37,801 nucleotides of DNA from Defluviicoccus sp. bin129 (GCA_002239065.1 MPNO01000046.1:1-37801); one strand, 5' to 3'. Shown: positions 17,280 through 26,268, counted from the first letter of the stretch. The notes: a model not told the origin generated them from the sequence alone. Numbers and translations are program-made.

Positions 17280-17897
17280 ATGGCACTCGATCGCGGGCGC
17301 GGTATCGTCGATGTCGAAGGGCTTGAGCGCGAGGACGTACAGGCGCTGGCCCGGCGGGAGACGCCGGCGGGGCTCCCCTTCGCGGTGCGCAAGATCGGCC
17401 ATGTCGTGCTCAAGGTGCGCGATGTCGCGCGGTCGGCCGCGTTCTACACCGACGTGCTCGGCTTCAGGGTGTCGGACGTCTATCCCGAGAGCATGATGCC
17501 GGGCGGCATGGTGTTCATGCGCTGCAACGCCGACCACCACGGGGTGGCGCTGGTCGGCGGAAGGCAGCAAGACGCGGACAACTCGGAGCTCGACCACATG
17601 GCGTTCGAGGTCGCGACCCTGGACGAGGTGCTCAGGGCGCGCGGCCACCTGGAGAAGCATGGCGTCAGGATCGACTTCCACGGCCGCCGCCGCGCCGGCT
17701 GCCAGGTCGCCGTCGAGTTCCGCGACCCGGACAACCACCGGCTGGAGATCTACTGGGGGCTCGACCAGATCGGCAATCCCGGCCATATCCGCCCGCCCGA
17801 CGAGTGGCGCGAGGCCCAGTCGCTGGAAGAGGCCATCGAGAACCCGCCGCCCGGGCAGGACACGACCCTGCACGACCGGTCCCTGCGGCGCCGATAG
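17280..17897 (+). CDS. VOC-family protein, extradiol-dioxygenase-like
   Basis: 205-aa vicinal-oxygen-chelate protein. One two-module unit carries metal ligands in canonical extradiol positions: His41 (IGHVVLKV), His106 (LDHMAFEV) and Glu156 (HRLEIYW). This 2-His-1-carboxylate set is that of catechol 2,3-dioxygenases, although glyoxalase-like or other VOC activities share it. Length is shorter than classical two-domain extradiol dioxygenases (about 300 aa). A GGGAGAGG ribosome site precedes ATG 17280. Position after the molybdenum hydroxylase and near the monooxygenase and lactone hydrolase fits a ring-degradation module. Confidence 0.8.
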   Translation: MALDRGRGIVDVEGLEREDVQALARRETPAGLPFAVRKIGHVVLKVRDVARSAAFYTDVLGFRVSDVYPESMMPGGMVFMRCNADHHGVALVGGRQQDADNSELDHMAFEVATLDEVLRARGHLEKHGVRIDFHGRRRAGCQVAVEFRDPDNHRLEIYWGLDQIGNPGHIRPPDEWREAQSLEEAIENPPPGQDTTLHDRSLRRR

Positions 17898-17921
17898 GCC
17901 GCCAATTTCCCGAGTGACGCG

Positions 17922-18854
17922 ATGAAGATCCTCGCCGGCAACAGCAACCGTCCGCTGGCCGAAGCCATCTCGGCCTATCTCCAGCTGCCCCTGACCAATG
18001 CCAGCATCCGGCGCTTCTCCGACATGGAGTGCTTCGTCGAGATCCACGAGAACGTCCGGGGCGAGGACGTGTTCGTGGTCCAGTCGACCTCCTACCCGGC
18101 GAACGACAATCTGATGGAGCTGCTGGTGATGCTGGATGCGCTGAAGCGCGGCTCGGCGCGCCGCGTCACCGCGGTCGTCCCCTATTTCGGCTATGCCCGC
18201 CAGGACCGGAAGTCGGGGCCGCGGACGCCGATCTCGGCCAAGCTCGTCGCCAACCTGATCACCACCGCCGGCGCCGACCGGGTGCTCACCCTCGACCTCC
18301 ACGCCGGCCAGATCCAGGGGTTCTTCGACATCCCGCTCGACAACCTGTTCGCCTCGCCGGTCTTCGTCCGCGACATCGAGGAAAACATCGACCGCGACAA
18401 GCTCACCATCATCTCGCCCGACATGGGCGGCGTGATCCGCGCCCGCGCGGTCGCGCGGCGTCTCGACACCGATCTGGCGATCATCGACAAGCGCCGCGAG
18501 CGGGCCGGGGTGTCCGAGGTGATGAACGTGATCGGCGACGTGGAAGGGCGGACCTGCGTGCTGATCGACGACATCGTCGATTCCGCGGGCACGCTGTGCA
18601 ACGCGGCCGAGGCCCTGGTCGAGCACGGCGCGGACTCGGTCGCCGCCTATGTCACCCACGGCGTGCTGTCGGGCGGCGCGGTGGCGCGGGCCTCGACCTC
18701 GGCGCTGTCGCGGCTGATCACCACCGACAGCATCCTCACCACCGAGGCGGTGCGGGTCTCGGACACCGTCGGGCAGATCTCGATCGCCCCGCTGATGGGC
18801 GAGGCGATCCGCAGGATCGCCGAGGAAAGATCGGTATCGAGCCTGTTTGACTAA
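17922..18854 (+). CDS. prs: Ribose-phosphate pyrophosphokinase (PRPP synthetase)
   Basis: 310 aa, full length. Makes PRPP from ribose 5-phosphate and ATP for purine, pyrimidine, His, Trp and NAD synthesis. Motifs include the N-terminal [35 protein letters not shown], the metal-binding [12 protein letters not shown], and the PRPP loop [10 protein letters not shown]. The usual RFSDGE stretch reads RFSDME here, a local substitution worth noting but not obviously inactivating. It begins 24 bp after the VOC gene and precedes rplY by 113 bp; prs next to rplY-pth-ychF is a familiar alphaproteobacterial order. Confidence 0.97.
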   Translation: MKILAGNSNRPLAEAISAYLQLPLTNASIRRFSDMECFVEIHENVRGEDVFVVQSTSYPANDNLMELLVMLDALKRGSARRVTAVVPYFGYARQDRKSGPRTPISAKLVANLITTAGADRVLTLDLHAGQIQGFFDIPLDNLFASPVFVRDIEENIDRDKLTIISPDMGGVIRARAVARRLDTDLAIIDKRRERAGVSEVMNVIGDVEGRTCVLIDDIVDSAGTLCNAAEALVEHGADSVAAYVTHGVLSGGAVARASTSALSRLITTDSILTTEAVRVSDTVGQISIAPLMGEAIRRIAEERSVSSLFD

Positions 18855-18967
18855 TCCCCGGCGAGGGGATAAAAGGCCGCGCTCCAGGGGACAACCGGGA
18901 TCCGGGGCGAGCGCCGCCGGCACGGCCGGGCGGGGCGCGCGGGCCCCGAGACGAGAGGCATCCGATC

Positions 18968-19657
18968 ATGGCCGAGGTTAGCACCATCGCAGCGGCGCCC
19001 CGCGAGCGCGTCGGCAAGGGCGCGGCGCGCGCGGCGCGGCGGGACGGGCTGGTTCCCGGCATGATCTACGGCAACAAGCTCGAGCCGGTGATGATCAGCC
19101 TCGATCGGCCGATCGTCGACCGCGAGCTCGGCCAGCCGGGGTTCTTCATCCGCCTCGTCGACATCGAGGTGGGCGGCGAGAAGCACCGCGTGCTGCCCCG
19201 CGAGGTGCAGTTCCACCCGGTCAGCGACGCCCCGCTCCACATCGATTTCCTGCGCTTCTCCGCCAGCCGCAAGCTCGCCGTCGCGGTCCCGGTACGATTC
19301 CTCAACGAGGACGAATCGCCCGGGCTCAAGCGGGGCGGCGTGCTCAACGTGGTGCGCCACGAGGTCGAGGTGCAATGCACCGCCGACAACATCCCGGGCG
19401 AGTTCGAGGTCGATGTCACGGGGCTCGAAATCGGCGATGCGATCCACGCGAGCGCCATAATCCTGCCGGAGGGGGTGGCCTTCACGATCGCCGACCGGGA
19501 CTTCACCGTCGCCACCATCGCCGCGCCGACGCTGATGGCGGCGGATGAGGAAGAGGAAGAGGTCGAAGGCGAAGAGGGCGAAGAGGGCGCCGAGGCCGAC
19601 GGCGAGGGCGCCGGCGAGGGTTCCGGCGACGCCACACCGTCCGGCGACGGGGAGTAG
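18968..19657 (+). CDS. rplY: 50S ribosomal protein L25, CTC (general stress) type
   Basis: 229-aa two-domain L25. The N-terminal 5S-rRNA-binding domain shows the pattern RERVGKGAARAARRDGLVPG followed by IYGNK; the TL5/CTC C-terminal domain follows (GGVLNVVRHEVEV..C). The last 45 residues form a strongly acidic Glu/Gly/Ala tail starting at about 187, longer than in minimal L25. ATG 18968 follows a GAGAGGC ribosome site. The gene sits just before pth (24-bp gap), as is usual in many bacteria. Confidence 0.95.
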   Translation: MAEVSTIAAAPRERVGKGAARAARRDGLVPGMIYGNKLEPVMISLDRPIVDRELGQPGFFIRLVDIEVGGEKHRVLPREVQFHPVSDAPLHIDFLRFSASRKLAVAVPVRFLNEDESPGLKRGGVLNVVRHEVEVQCTADNIPGEFEVDVTGLEIGDAIHASAIILPEGVAFTIADRDFTVATIAAPTLMAADEEEEEVEGEEGEEGAEADGEGAGEGSGDATPSGDGE

Positions 19658-19681
19658 CGGTCCCCCGCGACCCGGCGACCC

Positions 19682-20299
19682 ATGTTGATCGTCGTCGGGC
19701 TCGGCAATCCCGGGCCCAAACACGCGCGCCAGCGGCACAATATCGGCTATGTCGTCGCCGACGCGATCGCCGCGCGCTACGGCTTCCCGGCGCCCAGGCG
19801 CCGCTTCCAGGGCCGGGCGCAGAGCGGGGAGATCGGCGGCGAGCGGGTGCTGCTGCTCAAGCCCGAGACCTATATGAACGAATCCGGCCGGGCGGTGCGC
19901 GCGGCGCTCAATTTCTACAAGCTGCGCGCCCGCGACGCCGTGGTCGTCCATGACGAGCTCGACCTCGCCCCGGGCAAGGTGCTGATCAGGAAGGGCGGCG
20001 GCCATGCCGGGCATAACGGTCTCAGGAGCCTGCACTCCCAGATCGGACCGGATTACCGGCGGATCCGCGTCGGGATCGGCCATCCCGGCGACAAGCACCG
20101 CGTCCTGCGCCACGTGCTGGGCGACTTCGCCGCCGGGGAACGGGCGCTGTTCGCCAGCCTCGCCGAGGCCATCGCCGAGGCGCTGCCGCTGGCCGTCGCC
20201 GGCGACGATCCCGGTTTCATGACCAGGGTGGCGCTGCTCTGCCCCCGGCCCAGGCCCGCCAGGCCGGCGCCCGGGGAAGACGCCGGGACGGACCGCTGA
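19682..20299 (+). CDS. pth: Peptidyl-tRNA hydrolase
   Basis: 205-aa cytoplasmic enzyme that releases tRNA from prematurely dropped peptidyl-tRNA. Signature regions are VVGLGNPGPKHARQRHNIGY with the catalytic His, LLLKPETYMNESG, VVHDELDLAPGKV with the catalytic Asp, and GGGHAGHNGLRS. The stop TGA overlaps the ATG of ychF (TGATG), indicating coupled translation, and rplY lies 24 bp upstream. The C-terminal 20 residues are Pro/Arg/Ala rich and unconserved. Confidence 0.96.
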   Translation: MLIVVGLGNPGPKHARQRHNIGYVVADAIAARYGFPAPRRRFQGRAQSGEIGGERVLLLKPETYMNESGRAVRAALNFYKLRARDAVVVHDELDLAPGKVLIRKGGGHAGHNGLRSLHSQIGPDYRRIRVGIGHPGDKHRVLRHVLGDFAAGERALFASLAEAIAEALPLAVAGDDPGFMTRVALLCPRPRPARPAPGEDAGTDR

Positions 20300-21396
20300 T
20301 GGGCTTTCGCTGCGGCATCGTCGGGCTTCCCAATGTCGGGAAGTCCTGCCTGTTCAACGCCCTCGTCCAGTCGCGGGCCGCGGTGTCCGCGAGCTACGCG
20401 TTCTCCACCGTCGAGCCCAATCTCGGCCGCATCGCGGTGCCGGACGACCGCCTCGCCGAGATCGCGGCGCTCGCCAGGTCGCCAAAGATCACCCCCACCC
20501 AGCTCGATTTCGTCGACATCGCCGGGCTCGTCCGCGGGGCAAGCCGGGGAGAGGGGCTGGGCAACCAGTTTCTCGCCCATATCCGCGAGGTCGACGCCAT
20601 CGCCCATGTGCTCCGCTGTTTCGAGGGCAGGGATGTCGACCGGGCGGGCGCGGTCGATCCCGTCGCCGACGCCGAGACCGTCGAGACCGAGCTGATGCTG
20701 GCCGATCTCGACAGCCTGACCCGCCGCCTCGAACCGCTGGTCAAGAAGGCGCGCGGCGGCGACCGGGAGGCGACGGCGATGCGCGACATCATGGTCCGCG
20801 CGATCGCCGTGCTGGAGGACGGCCGGCCCGCGCTGGAGCTGGAGATCGGCGCGGACGAGGAAATGCTGTTCCACCGGATGCAGCTGCTGACCGCCAAGCC
20901 GGTGCTCTATGTCTGCAATGTCGACGAGGAGCAAGCGGCCGGCGGCGGTGCCCATGCGGCGGAAATCGCCCGCTGGGCGGCGGAGAGGGGCGCGCCGACG
21001 GTGGTCGTCTCGGCCGCCATCGAGGCCGAGATCGCCCAGCTCGACGACGAGGAGGAGCGGCGCGGATTCCTCGAGACGCTGGGGCTCGGGGAGACCGGCC
21101 TCGGCCGGGTGGTGCGCGCCGGGTACGACCTCCTGGGCCTGATCACGTTTTTCACCGCCGGCCCGGTCGAGACCCGCGCCTGGACGGTCGAGCGGGGCAC
21201 CCGCGCCCAGGACGCGGCGGGCAGGATCCACAGCGATTTCGCACGCGGCTTCATCGCCGCCGAGACCATCGCCTTCGACGACTTCGTGGCATGCGGCGGA
21301 GAGGTCGCCGCGAAGGAGGCCGCCAGGATGCGCCGCGAAGGGCGCGACTACATCGTGCGCGACGGGGATGTGATCCTTTTTCGCTTCAACGTTTGA
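20299..21396 (+). CDS. ychF: Ribosome-binding ATPase YchF (Obg-like)
   Basis: 365-aa P-loop ATPase of the OLA1/YchF group, which binds the ribosome and influences stress responses. The P-loop is GLPNVGKSCLFNAL at residues 8-21 (the residue after GKS is Cys where Thr is usual). The switch region has DIAGLVRGASRGEGLGNQFL, and the TGS domain carries the C-terminal DDFVACGGEVAAKEAARMR and DGDVILFRFNV end. It is translationally coupled to pth. The ending matches the full-length family exactly. Confidence 0.96.
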   Translation: MGFRCGIVGLPNVGKSCLFNALVQSRAAVSASYAFSTVEPNLGRIAVPDDRLAEIAALARSPKITPTQLDFVDIAGLVRGASRGEGLGNQFLAHIREVDAIAHVLRCFEGRDVDRAGAVDPVADAETVETELMLADLDSLTRRLEPLVKKARGGDREATAMRDIMVRAIAVLEDGRPALELEIGADEEMLFHRMQLLTAKPVLYVCNVDEEQAAGGGAHAAEIARWAAERGAPTVVVSAAIEAEIAQLDDEEERRGFLETLGLGETGLGRVVRAGYDLLGLITFFTAGPVETRAWTVERGTRAQDAAGRIHSDFARGFIAAETIAFDDFVACGGEVAAKEAARMRREGRDYIVRDGDVILFRFNV

Positions 21397-21464
21397 CGGT
21401 AGAATTCGACCATCGGGGCCCGGTTCCGGGCCGCCATCCATTCCATCCAGGGGAGATCGGGGAC

Positions 21465-22139
21465 ATGGGACAGACCGTTACGCTCACCGCCGGCGACGGC
21501 CACGCGCTGGACGCCTACAGGGCAGACCCGTCGGGCGCCGCCAAGGGCGGCGTCGTGGTGATTCAGGAGATCTTCGGCGTCAACAGCCATGTCCGGCACC
21601 TCGTCGACATGTTCGCCGGGAAGGGCTATGCGGCGATCGCCCCCGCCCTGTTCGACCGCACCGAGAAGGGGGTCGATCTCGGCTATGACGAGGTCTCCTT
21701 CGGCAAGGGGCGGGAGCTGCGCGGCGGGCTCTCGGACGACTGGATTCTGGCCGACGTGGACGCGGCGGCGAAGGCGGTCTCGGACGCCGGCAAGGTCGGG
21801 CTGATCGGCTACTGCTTCGGCGGCTATGTCGCGTGGATCAGCGGCTGCAATCTCGACAGCCTCGCCTGTTCGGTGAGCTGCTATGGCGGCGGCATCGCCG
21901 CGCGGGCGGCCAACGACACGCCGCGCATGCCGATCGAGATGCATTTCGGCGACAAGGACCACGCGATCCCGATGGGCGACGTCCAGGCGATCCGCGACGC
22001 CCACCCGGACGTCCCGAGCTTCGTCTACGACGATTCCGCACACGGCTTCTGCTGCGACGACCGGGACGTCTACAACCAGGGCGCCGAGCAGCGCTGCCAC
22101 GAACGCGCCCTCGCGCTGTTCGCCGAACACGTCGGGTAG
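21465..22139 (+). CDS. Dienelactone hydrolase family protein (downstream of ychF)
   Basis: 224-aa alpha/beta hydrolase close to the classical carboxymethylenebutenolidase length. Residues of the triad are Cys117 (IGYCFGG), Asp165 (FGDKDHAIP) and His193 (SAHGF), and Glu35 in QEIFGVN matches the activating Glu of the family. A ribosome site (GGGGAGA) lies 11 bp before ATG 21465. It is probably its own unit, 68 bp after ychF, and ends in a hairpin-rich convergent gap. Physiological substrate unknown. Confidence 0.88.
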   Translation: MGQTVTLTAGDGHALDAYRADPSGAAKGGVVVIQEIFGVNSHVRHLVDMFAGKGYAAIAPALFDRTEKGVDLGYDEVSFGKGRELRGGLSDDWILADVDAAAKAVSDAGKVGLIGYCFGGYVAWISGCNLDSLACSVSCYGGGIAARAANDTPRMPIEMHFGDKDHAIPMGDVQAIRDAHPDVPSFVYDDSAHGFCCDDRDVYNQGAEQRCHERALALFAEHVG

Positions 22140-22165
22140 CGCGAGAGCGGGGCCGCCCCTTCCCT

Positions 22166-22228
22166 CAATTCGTCGTTTCAACCGGGGCGGGCCGGAGGCC
22201 CGCGCAGTGGAGAAATGACGAGGGGGGA
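22166..22228. repeat. Palindromic hairpin between convergent genes
   Basis: The gap between the dienelactone hydrolase and the aldolase/SDR gene has a nested palindrome. The inner stem is perfect: GCGGGCC-gga-GGCCCGC. The outer arms TCGTCGTTTC and GAAATGACGA pair at 9 of 10 positions. It lies where both strands need a terminator and may serve both genes; it also has the look of a dispersed chromosomal repeat. Confidence 0.6.
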
Positions 22229-22247
22229 GACGGCCCGTTTTCCCGCC

Positions 22248-24278
22248 CTATCTCAGCGCGGCGGCGATGTTGCCGCCGTCGACGGTCAGCACAGCCCCGG
22301 TGGTCTTCTCGGCCAGCGCGAGGTCGACGAACGCCCGGGCGGCGTCGTCGGCCGTCACCTCGCGGCCGAGCAGGTTGCCGGCCATGTAGTCCCCGGTCGA
22401 GACACCGCGCGCGCGGGCGCGTTCCTCGATCGTCGCCTCGGTCATCAGCCCGCTCCGGATGCGGTCGGCGTTGACCGCGTTGGCGCGGATGCCCTCGGCG
22501 CCGTGGTCGAGCGCGTATTGCCGCATCAGGAACAGCGTCGCCGCCTTGGCGAGGCCGTAGGGCCCGAAATCGGGGCCCGGGTTGACCGCCTGCTTGGAGG
22601 TGTTGAACAGCAGCACGCCGCCCAGCCCCTGCGCCCGGAAAATGCGGACCGCCGCCTGGGCGGCGCGCTGGTGGCCGTAGAAGTTGAGCTCGAAGCTCTC
22701 GCGGATCACCGCCTCGTCCACCTCGCCGATCCTGCCCTGCCACGCCGCGCCGGCATTGGAGACCAGGATGTCGAGCCCGCCGAACGATTCGGCCACGGCA
22801 TCGAACGCCGCGGTCACCGAGCCGGGATCGGTGACGTCGCAGGCGAAGGCGCGCGCACCCAGCGCCGCGGCCGCGGCTTCCGCCGCCGGGCGGTCGCGGT
22901 CGAGGATCGCCAGCTCTGCCCCTTCCCGAGCGAAAGCCGCCGCCGTCGCCCGGCCGATCCCCGACGCGCCGCCGGTCACCGCGACGATGCGCCGCGCGAG
23001 CGGCTGCTCCGCCGCCCTGCCGAGCTTCGCCTGTTCCAGCGACCAGTACTCGATGTCGAAGATGTCGGCCTCTGAAATGCTCTCGAACCGGCCGATGGAC
23101 TCCGCCCCGGCGACCACCCGCGCCGTGGTCTCGGCGAGGTCGGCGGCGATGGCGGCGGCGCGCGACGAGGCGCCGAGGCCGAACAGCCCGAGCCCGGGGA
23201 CCAGGATCACCCTCGGGTAGGGGTCGAGCGCCCGCCTGGGCTCGGCCTGGCGGGCGTTGTTGCGCGCGAAATAGGCCTCGTAGTCGCGGACGAAGGCGGC
23301 AACCGTCGCCTCGGCCTCGCGCGCGAAATCCTCCAGCGCGCCCGGCCGGGGCGGCGCCAGGATCAGCGGTTTCGGCTTGGTGCGGATCGCGTGGTCGGGC
23401 GTGACCGGGCCCCGGGTGGACTCCGCCAGCCCCGCGCGATCGACGAAGTCGCGCACCGCCTCGCCGGCGCGGAAGTCGAGGACCAGCCGGCCGGCGCCGC
23501 TGGCCAGCCCGCGCAGGATCGGCGCGACCGCCGCGGCCGGCATCTCGGGCGCGGTTGCCGGCAGGCGCGCCGCGGGAACGCTCGCCCGGCGCCGCGCGAC
23601 ATGCGCCTCGGCCCGGTCGGCCGTGGCGATCATCCGCTCATAGGCCTCCTCGGCGGTCTCGCCGAAGGTGAAGACGCCGTGCTTGAGGAGGATCAGCCCC
23701 TCGATCGACGGGTCCTCGGCATGGGCCGCGGCGCAGGCCCTGGCGAGCGCGAAGCCCGGCATGACATAGGGCACCAGCCCCATCGTCCCGCCATAGACCT
23801 CGCGGCAGATCGCCTCGCCGTCCGGCTGGTCGGTGAGCACGAGGACCGCATCGGCATGGGTGTGGTCGACGAATTTGTGCGGCAGGAAGGCATGCAGCAG
23901 GGTCTCGACCGACGGGTTGGGCGCGCGCGGGTCGAGCAGGTTGACGCGCTGGAAATCCACCATCTCCCCGTCGCCGAGCCGGTCCAGCGCGGCGAGCCGC
24001 CGGAGCGGCTCCAGCCTGACCGCGGGCAGGCCCGAGGGCTCGATATCGGCCATGTCCCAGCCCGAGCCCTTGACGCACAGCACGTCGGCCGTCTCGCCCA
24101 GCAGGTCGGGCATGGCGGTCTTGACCGAGGTATTGCCGCCGCCATGCAGCACGAGCCCGGGATCGCCGCCCAGCAGCCGCGTCGTGTAGACCCGGAGCGC
24201 CACGTCTTCCGAAACGCCCTCGGCCCGGTAGCGCGAGACCATCGCGGCGGCGGCGCGCGCCGAATAGCGGCTCCGCAT
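22248..24278 (-). CDS. Bifunctional class II aldolase/short-chain dehydrogenase fusion
   Basis: 676-aa cytoplasmic fusion. Residues 1-400 form a class II aldolase/adducin-type unit with GGGNTSVK (46-53), zinc ligands His139 and His141 (DHTHAD) and His200 (LLKHGVF). Residues about 428-676 form an SDR domain with TGGASGIG (435-442), NAG (508-510), Ser561 and the catalytic Tyr574-xxx-Lys578. The architecture is that of the rhamnulose-1-phosphate aldolase/dehydrogenase family. Here it lies 5 bp behind mtnA and no rhamnose gene is near, so the likelier substrate is 5-methylthioribulose-1-P or 5-deoxyribulose-1-P. Cleavage would give DHAP plus an aldehyde, which the SDR could reduce. Substrate is inferred from context only. 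Confidence 0.88.
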   Translation of the reverse strand: MRSRYSARAAAAMVSRYRAEGVSEDVALRVYTTRLLGGDPGLVLHGGGNTSVKTAMPDLLGETADVLCVKGSGWDMADIEPSGLPAVRLEPLRRLAALDRLGDGEMVDFQRVNLLDPRAPNPSVETLLHAFLPHKFVDHTHADAVLVLTDQPDGEAICREVYGGTMGLVPYVMPGFALARACAAAHAEDPSIEGLILLKHGVFTFGETAEEAYERMIATADRAEAHVARRRASVPAARLPATAPEMPAAAVAPILRGLASGAGRLVLDFRAGEAVRDFVDRAGLAESTRGPVTPDHAIRTKPKPLILAPPRPGALEDFAREAEATVAAFVRDYEAYFARNNARQAEPRRALDPYPRVILVPGLGLFGLGASSRAAAIAADLAETTARVVAGAESIGRFESISEADIFDIEYWSLEQAKLGRAAEQPLARRIVAVTGGASGIGRATAAAFAREGAELAILDRDRPAAEAAAAALGARAFACDVTDPGSVTAAFDAVAESFGGLDILVSNAGAAWQGRIGEVDEAVIRESFELNFYGHQRAAQAAVRIFRAQGLGGVLLFNTSKQAVNPGPDFGPYGLAKAATLFLMRQYALDHGAEGIRANAVNADRIRSGLMTEATIEERARARGVSTGDYMAGNLLGREVTADDAARAFVDLALAEKTTGAVLTVDGGNIAAALR

Positions 24279-24283
24279 GGCTT

Positions 24284-25384
24284 CTACCCCGCCGCCGCCC
24301 GGCGCCGCTCCGGGTAGAGCGCGAGCAGGCCTTGCGCCGAGGCTTCCGCGACGCCGCGCTCGGTGATCAGCGCGGTCACCAGCCGGGCCGGGGTCACGTC
24401 GAAGCCCGGGTTGAAGACCGGGCTTGCCGCGGGCGTCAGGCGGACGGTGCGGATCTCGCCCGCCTCCGTCTCGCCGGTCACGGTGGACACCTCCGCGCCC
24501 GCGCGCTCCTCGATCGGCAGGTCGGCGCCGCTGTCGGCCGTCCAGTCGACGGTCGGGCCCGGCAGGGCGACGTAGAACGGGACCCCGTTGTCGGACGCCG
24601 CGAGCGCCTTCAGATAGGTGCCGATCTTGTTGCACACGTCGCCATTGGCGCAGGTCCGGTCGGTGCCGGTGATGCAGAGATCGACCCGGCCGTCCTGCAT
24701 CAGATGGCCGCCCGCGTTGTCGACGATCACGGTGTGCGGCACGCCGTGGGCGGCGAGCTCCCAGGCGGTCAGCCCGGCGCCCTGGTTGCGCGGCCGGGTC
24801 TCGTCGACCCAGACATGGAGGTCGATCCCCGCATCGTGGGCGCGATAGATCGGGGCGAGCGCGGTGCCGCCGTCGACCGTGGCGAGCCAGCCGGCGTTGC
24901 AATGGGTCAGCACGTTGACCGGTCCCGCGCGCCGCGCCGCCGCTTCGCGCAGCAGCGCCACGCCGTTCTCGCCGATCGCCCGGTTGATCGCCACGTCCTG
25001 GTCGCAGATTTCGGCGGCGCGCGCGTAGGCCGCATCCGCCCGCCTTGCCTCGTCGACGGCGAGCACCCGGGCCTTCATGTCGTCCAGCGCCCAGCGCAGA
25101 TTGACCGCCGTCGGGCGGGTCGCGAGGAGCTCGGAGCAGGCCGCCTCGACCGAGCCCCGCGAGGCATCGCGGCGGATCGCGAGGCAGAGCCCGTAGGCCG
25201 CGGTGGCGCCGATCAGCGGCGCGCCGCGCACCCGCATGTCGCGGATCGCCGCCGCCGCGTCCTCCAGCGTCGCCAGCGTCGCGATCCCGAAACGGTGCGG
25301 CAGTAGGGTCTGGTCGACGATCTCGACGGTCTCGCCGTCGGCGGCGAGCTGGATCGACCGCCGGGGGACCCCGTCGACCTTCAT
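24284..25384 (-). CDS. mtnA: S-methyl-5-thioribose-1-phosphate isomerase
   Basis: 366-aa isomerase of the eIF2B-like fold, converting 5-methylthioribose-1-P (or 5-deoxyribose-1-P) to the ribulose form. Motifs are RGAPLIGATAAYG at 53-65, catalytic Cys162 in LTHCNAGWLAT, VDNAGGHLMQ, catalytic Asp242 in GTDR and NKIGT at 252-256; these match true MtnA rather than the translation-initiation or ribose-1,5-bisphosphate isomerase relatives. ATG overlaps the mtnP stop by 4 bp. None of the later universal methionine salvage genes (mtnB, mtnC, mtnD) is present here; the aldolase/SDR fusion follows instead. Confidence 0.95.
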   Translation of the reverse strand: MKVDGVPRRSIQLAADGETVEIVDQTLLPHRFGIATLATLEDAAAAIRDMRVRGAPLIGATAAYGLCLAIRRDASRGSVEAACSELLATRPTAVNLRWALDDMKARVLAVDEARRADAAYARAAEICDQDVAINRAIGENGVALLREAAARRAGPVNVLTHCNAGWLATVDGGTALAPIYRAHDAGIDLHVWVDETRPRNQGAGLTAWELAAHGVPHTVIVDNAGGHLMQDGRVDLCITGTDRTCANGDVCNKIGTYLKALAASDNGVPFYVALPGPTVDWTADSGADLPIEERAGAEVSTVTGETEAGEIRTVRLTPAASPVFNPGFDVTPARLVTALITERGVAEASAQGLLALYPERRRAAAG

Positions 25385-26268
25385 CGCTTGAGCGCGCGCC
25401 CCGCCACCGCGTCGAGCCGCGCGGCGAGCTCGGGATCGCGCGCATCCGCCGGGGTGATCAGCGCGGTGTCGAGCACGGTGTGGCAGCCCGCCGGGCAGGC
25501 CGCGTCGCGCCCGGCCAGCAGCGGCACCGCGGCCTCGACGAGCTGCCGGGCGCGGGCCGCGTTCGCCTGCAGCACCCCGATCACCGCCTCCACCGTGACG
25601 TCGTCATGGCCCGGATGCCAGCAATCGTAGTCGGTGACCATCGCCACCGTCGCGTAGCACATCTCGGCCTCGCGGGCGAGCTTGGCCTCCGGCATGTTGG
25701 TCATGCCGATGACGTTGGCGCCCCACGAGCGGTAGAGCTCGGACTCGGCCCGGCTGGAGAATTGCGGGCCGTCGATCGCCACATAGGTGCCGCCCCGCAC
25801 GGTCTCGATGGCGAGGCCCGAGGCGGCTTCCTCCAGCGCGTCGCCGAGCCGGGGGCAGACCGGGTCGGCCATCGACACATGGGCGACCAGCCCGGTTCCG
25901 AAGAAGGTCTTGACGCGCCGGAAGGTGCGGTCGATGAACTGGTCGACCAGCACGAAGCTGCCCGGCGCCAGCGCCTCGTCGAGACTGCCGACGGCGCTCA
26001 GCGACAGGATCTCGGTCGCGCCCACCCGCTTGAGCGCGTCGATATTGGCGCGGAAGTTGATCTCGCCCGGCGGCGTCGCGTGGCCCCGCCCGTGGCGCGG
26101 CAGGAAGGCGAGCCCCTGGCCGCCGAGCGTGCCGAGAAGGATCTCGTCCGACGGCGCGCCGAACGGCGTCTCCACCGCCTCCCAGCGCCGGTCGGCCAGC
26201 CCGTCTATGTCATAGAGGCCGCTGCCGCCGACGATCCCGACAACCGGTGGAGTCCCCGGCTCCGCCAT
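25381..26268 (-). CDS. mtnP: S-methyl-5'-thioadenosine phosphorylase
   Basis: 295 aa, phosphorolytic cleavage of MTA (and often 5'-deoxyadenosine) to adenine and the sugar-1-phosphate. The N-terminus has IVGGSGLYD, followed by RHGRGH for phosphate, the base/sugar site GMTNMPEAKLAREAEMCY, and the MTAP-type TDYDCW motif, which distinguishes it from purine nucleoside phosphorylases. It starts only 30 bp after the cytochrome c1 stop and overlaps mtnA, joining the bc1 genes and the salvage genes in one direction. I recall that mtnP next to the bc1 genes is common in alphaproteobacteria, usually followed by apt. Confidence 0.95.
   Translation of the reverse strand: MAEPGTPPVVGIVGGSGLYDIDGLADRRWEAVETPFGAPSDEILLGTLGGQGLAFLPRHGRGHATPPGEINFRANIDALKRVGATEILSLSAVGSLDEALAPGSFVLVDQFIDRTFRRVKTFFGTGLVAHVSMADPVCPRLGDALEEAASGLAIETVRGGTYVAIDGPQFSSRAESELYRSWGANVIGMTNMPEAKLAREAEMCYATVAMVTDYDCWHPGHDDVTVEAVIGVLQANAARARQLVEAAVPLLAGRDAACPAGCHTVLDTALITPADARDPELAARLDAVAGRALKR

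Noticed and set aside
18855..18880. Terminator after prs (ATCCCC/GGGGAT hairpin)
   Set aside because: The stem is only 6 bp, lacks a T-run and is followed by TAAAAGG, so it is too weak to claim.
22248..24278. Aldolase domain as MtnB (methylthioribulose-1-P dehydratase)
   Set aside because: MtnB is a ~200-aa stand-alone dehydratase; this is a ~400-residue RhaD-type aldolase unit fused to an SDR, and mtnC/mtnD are missing.
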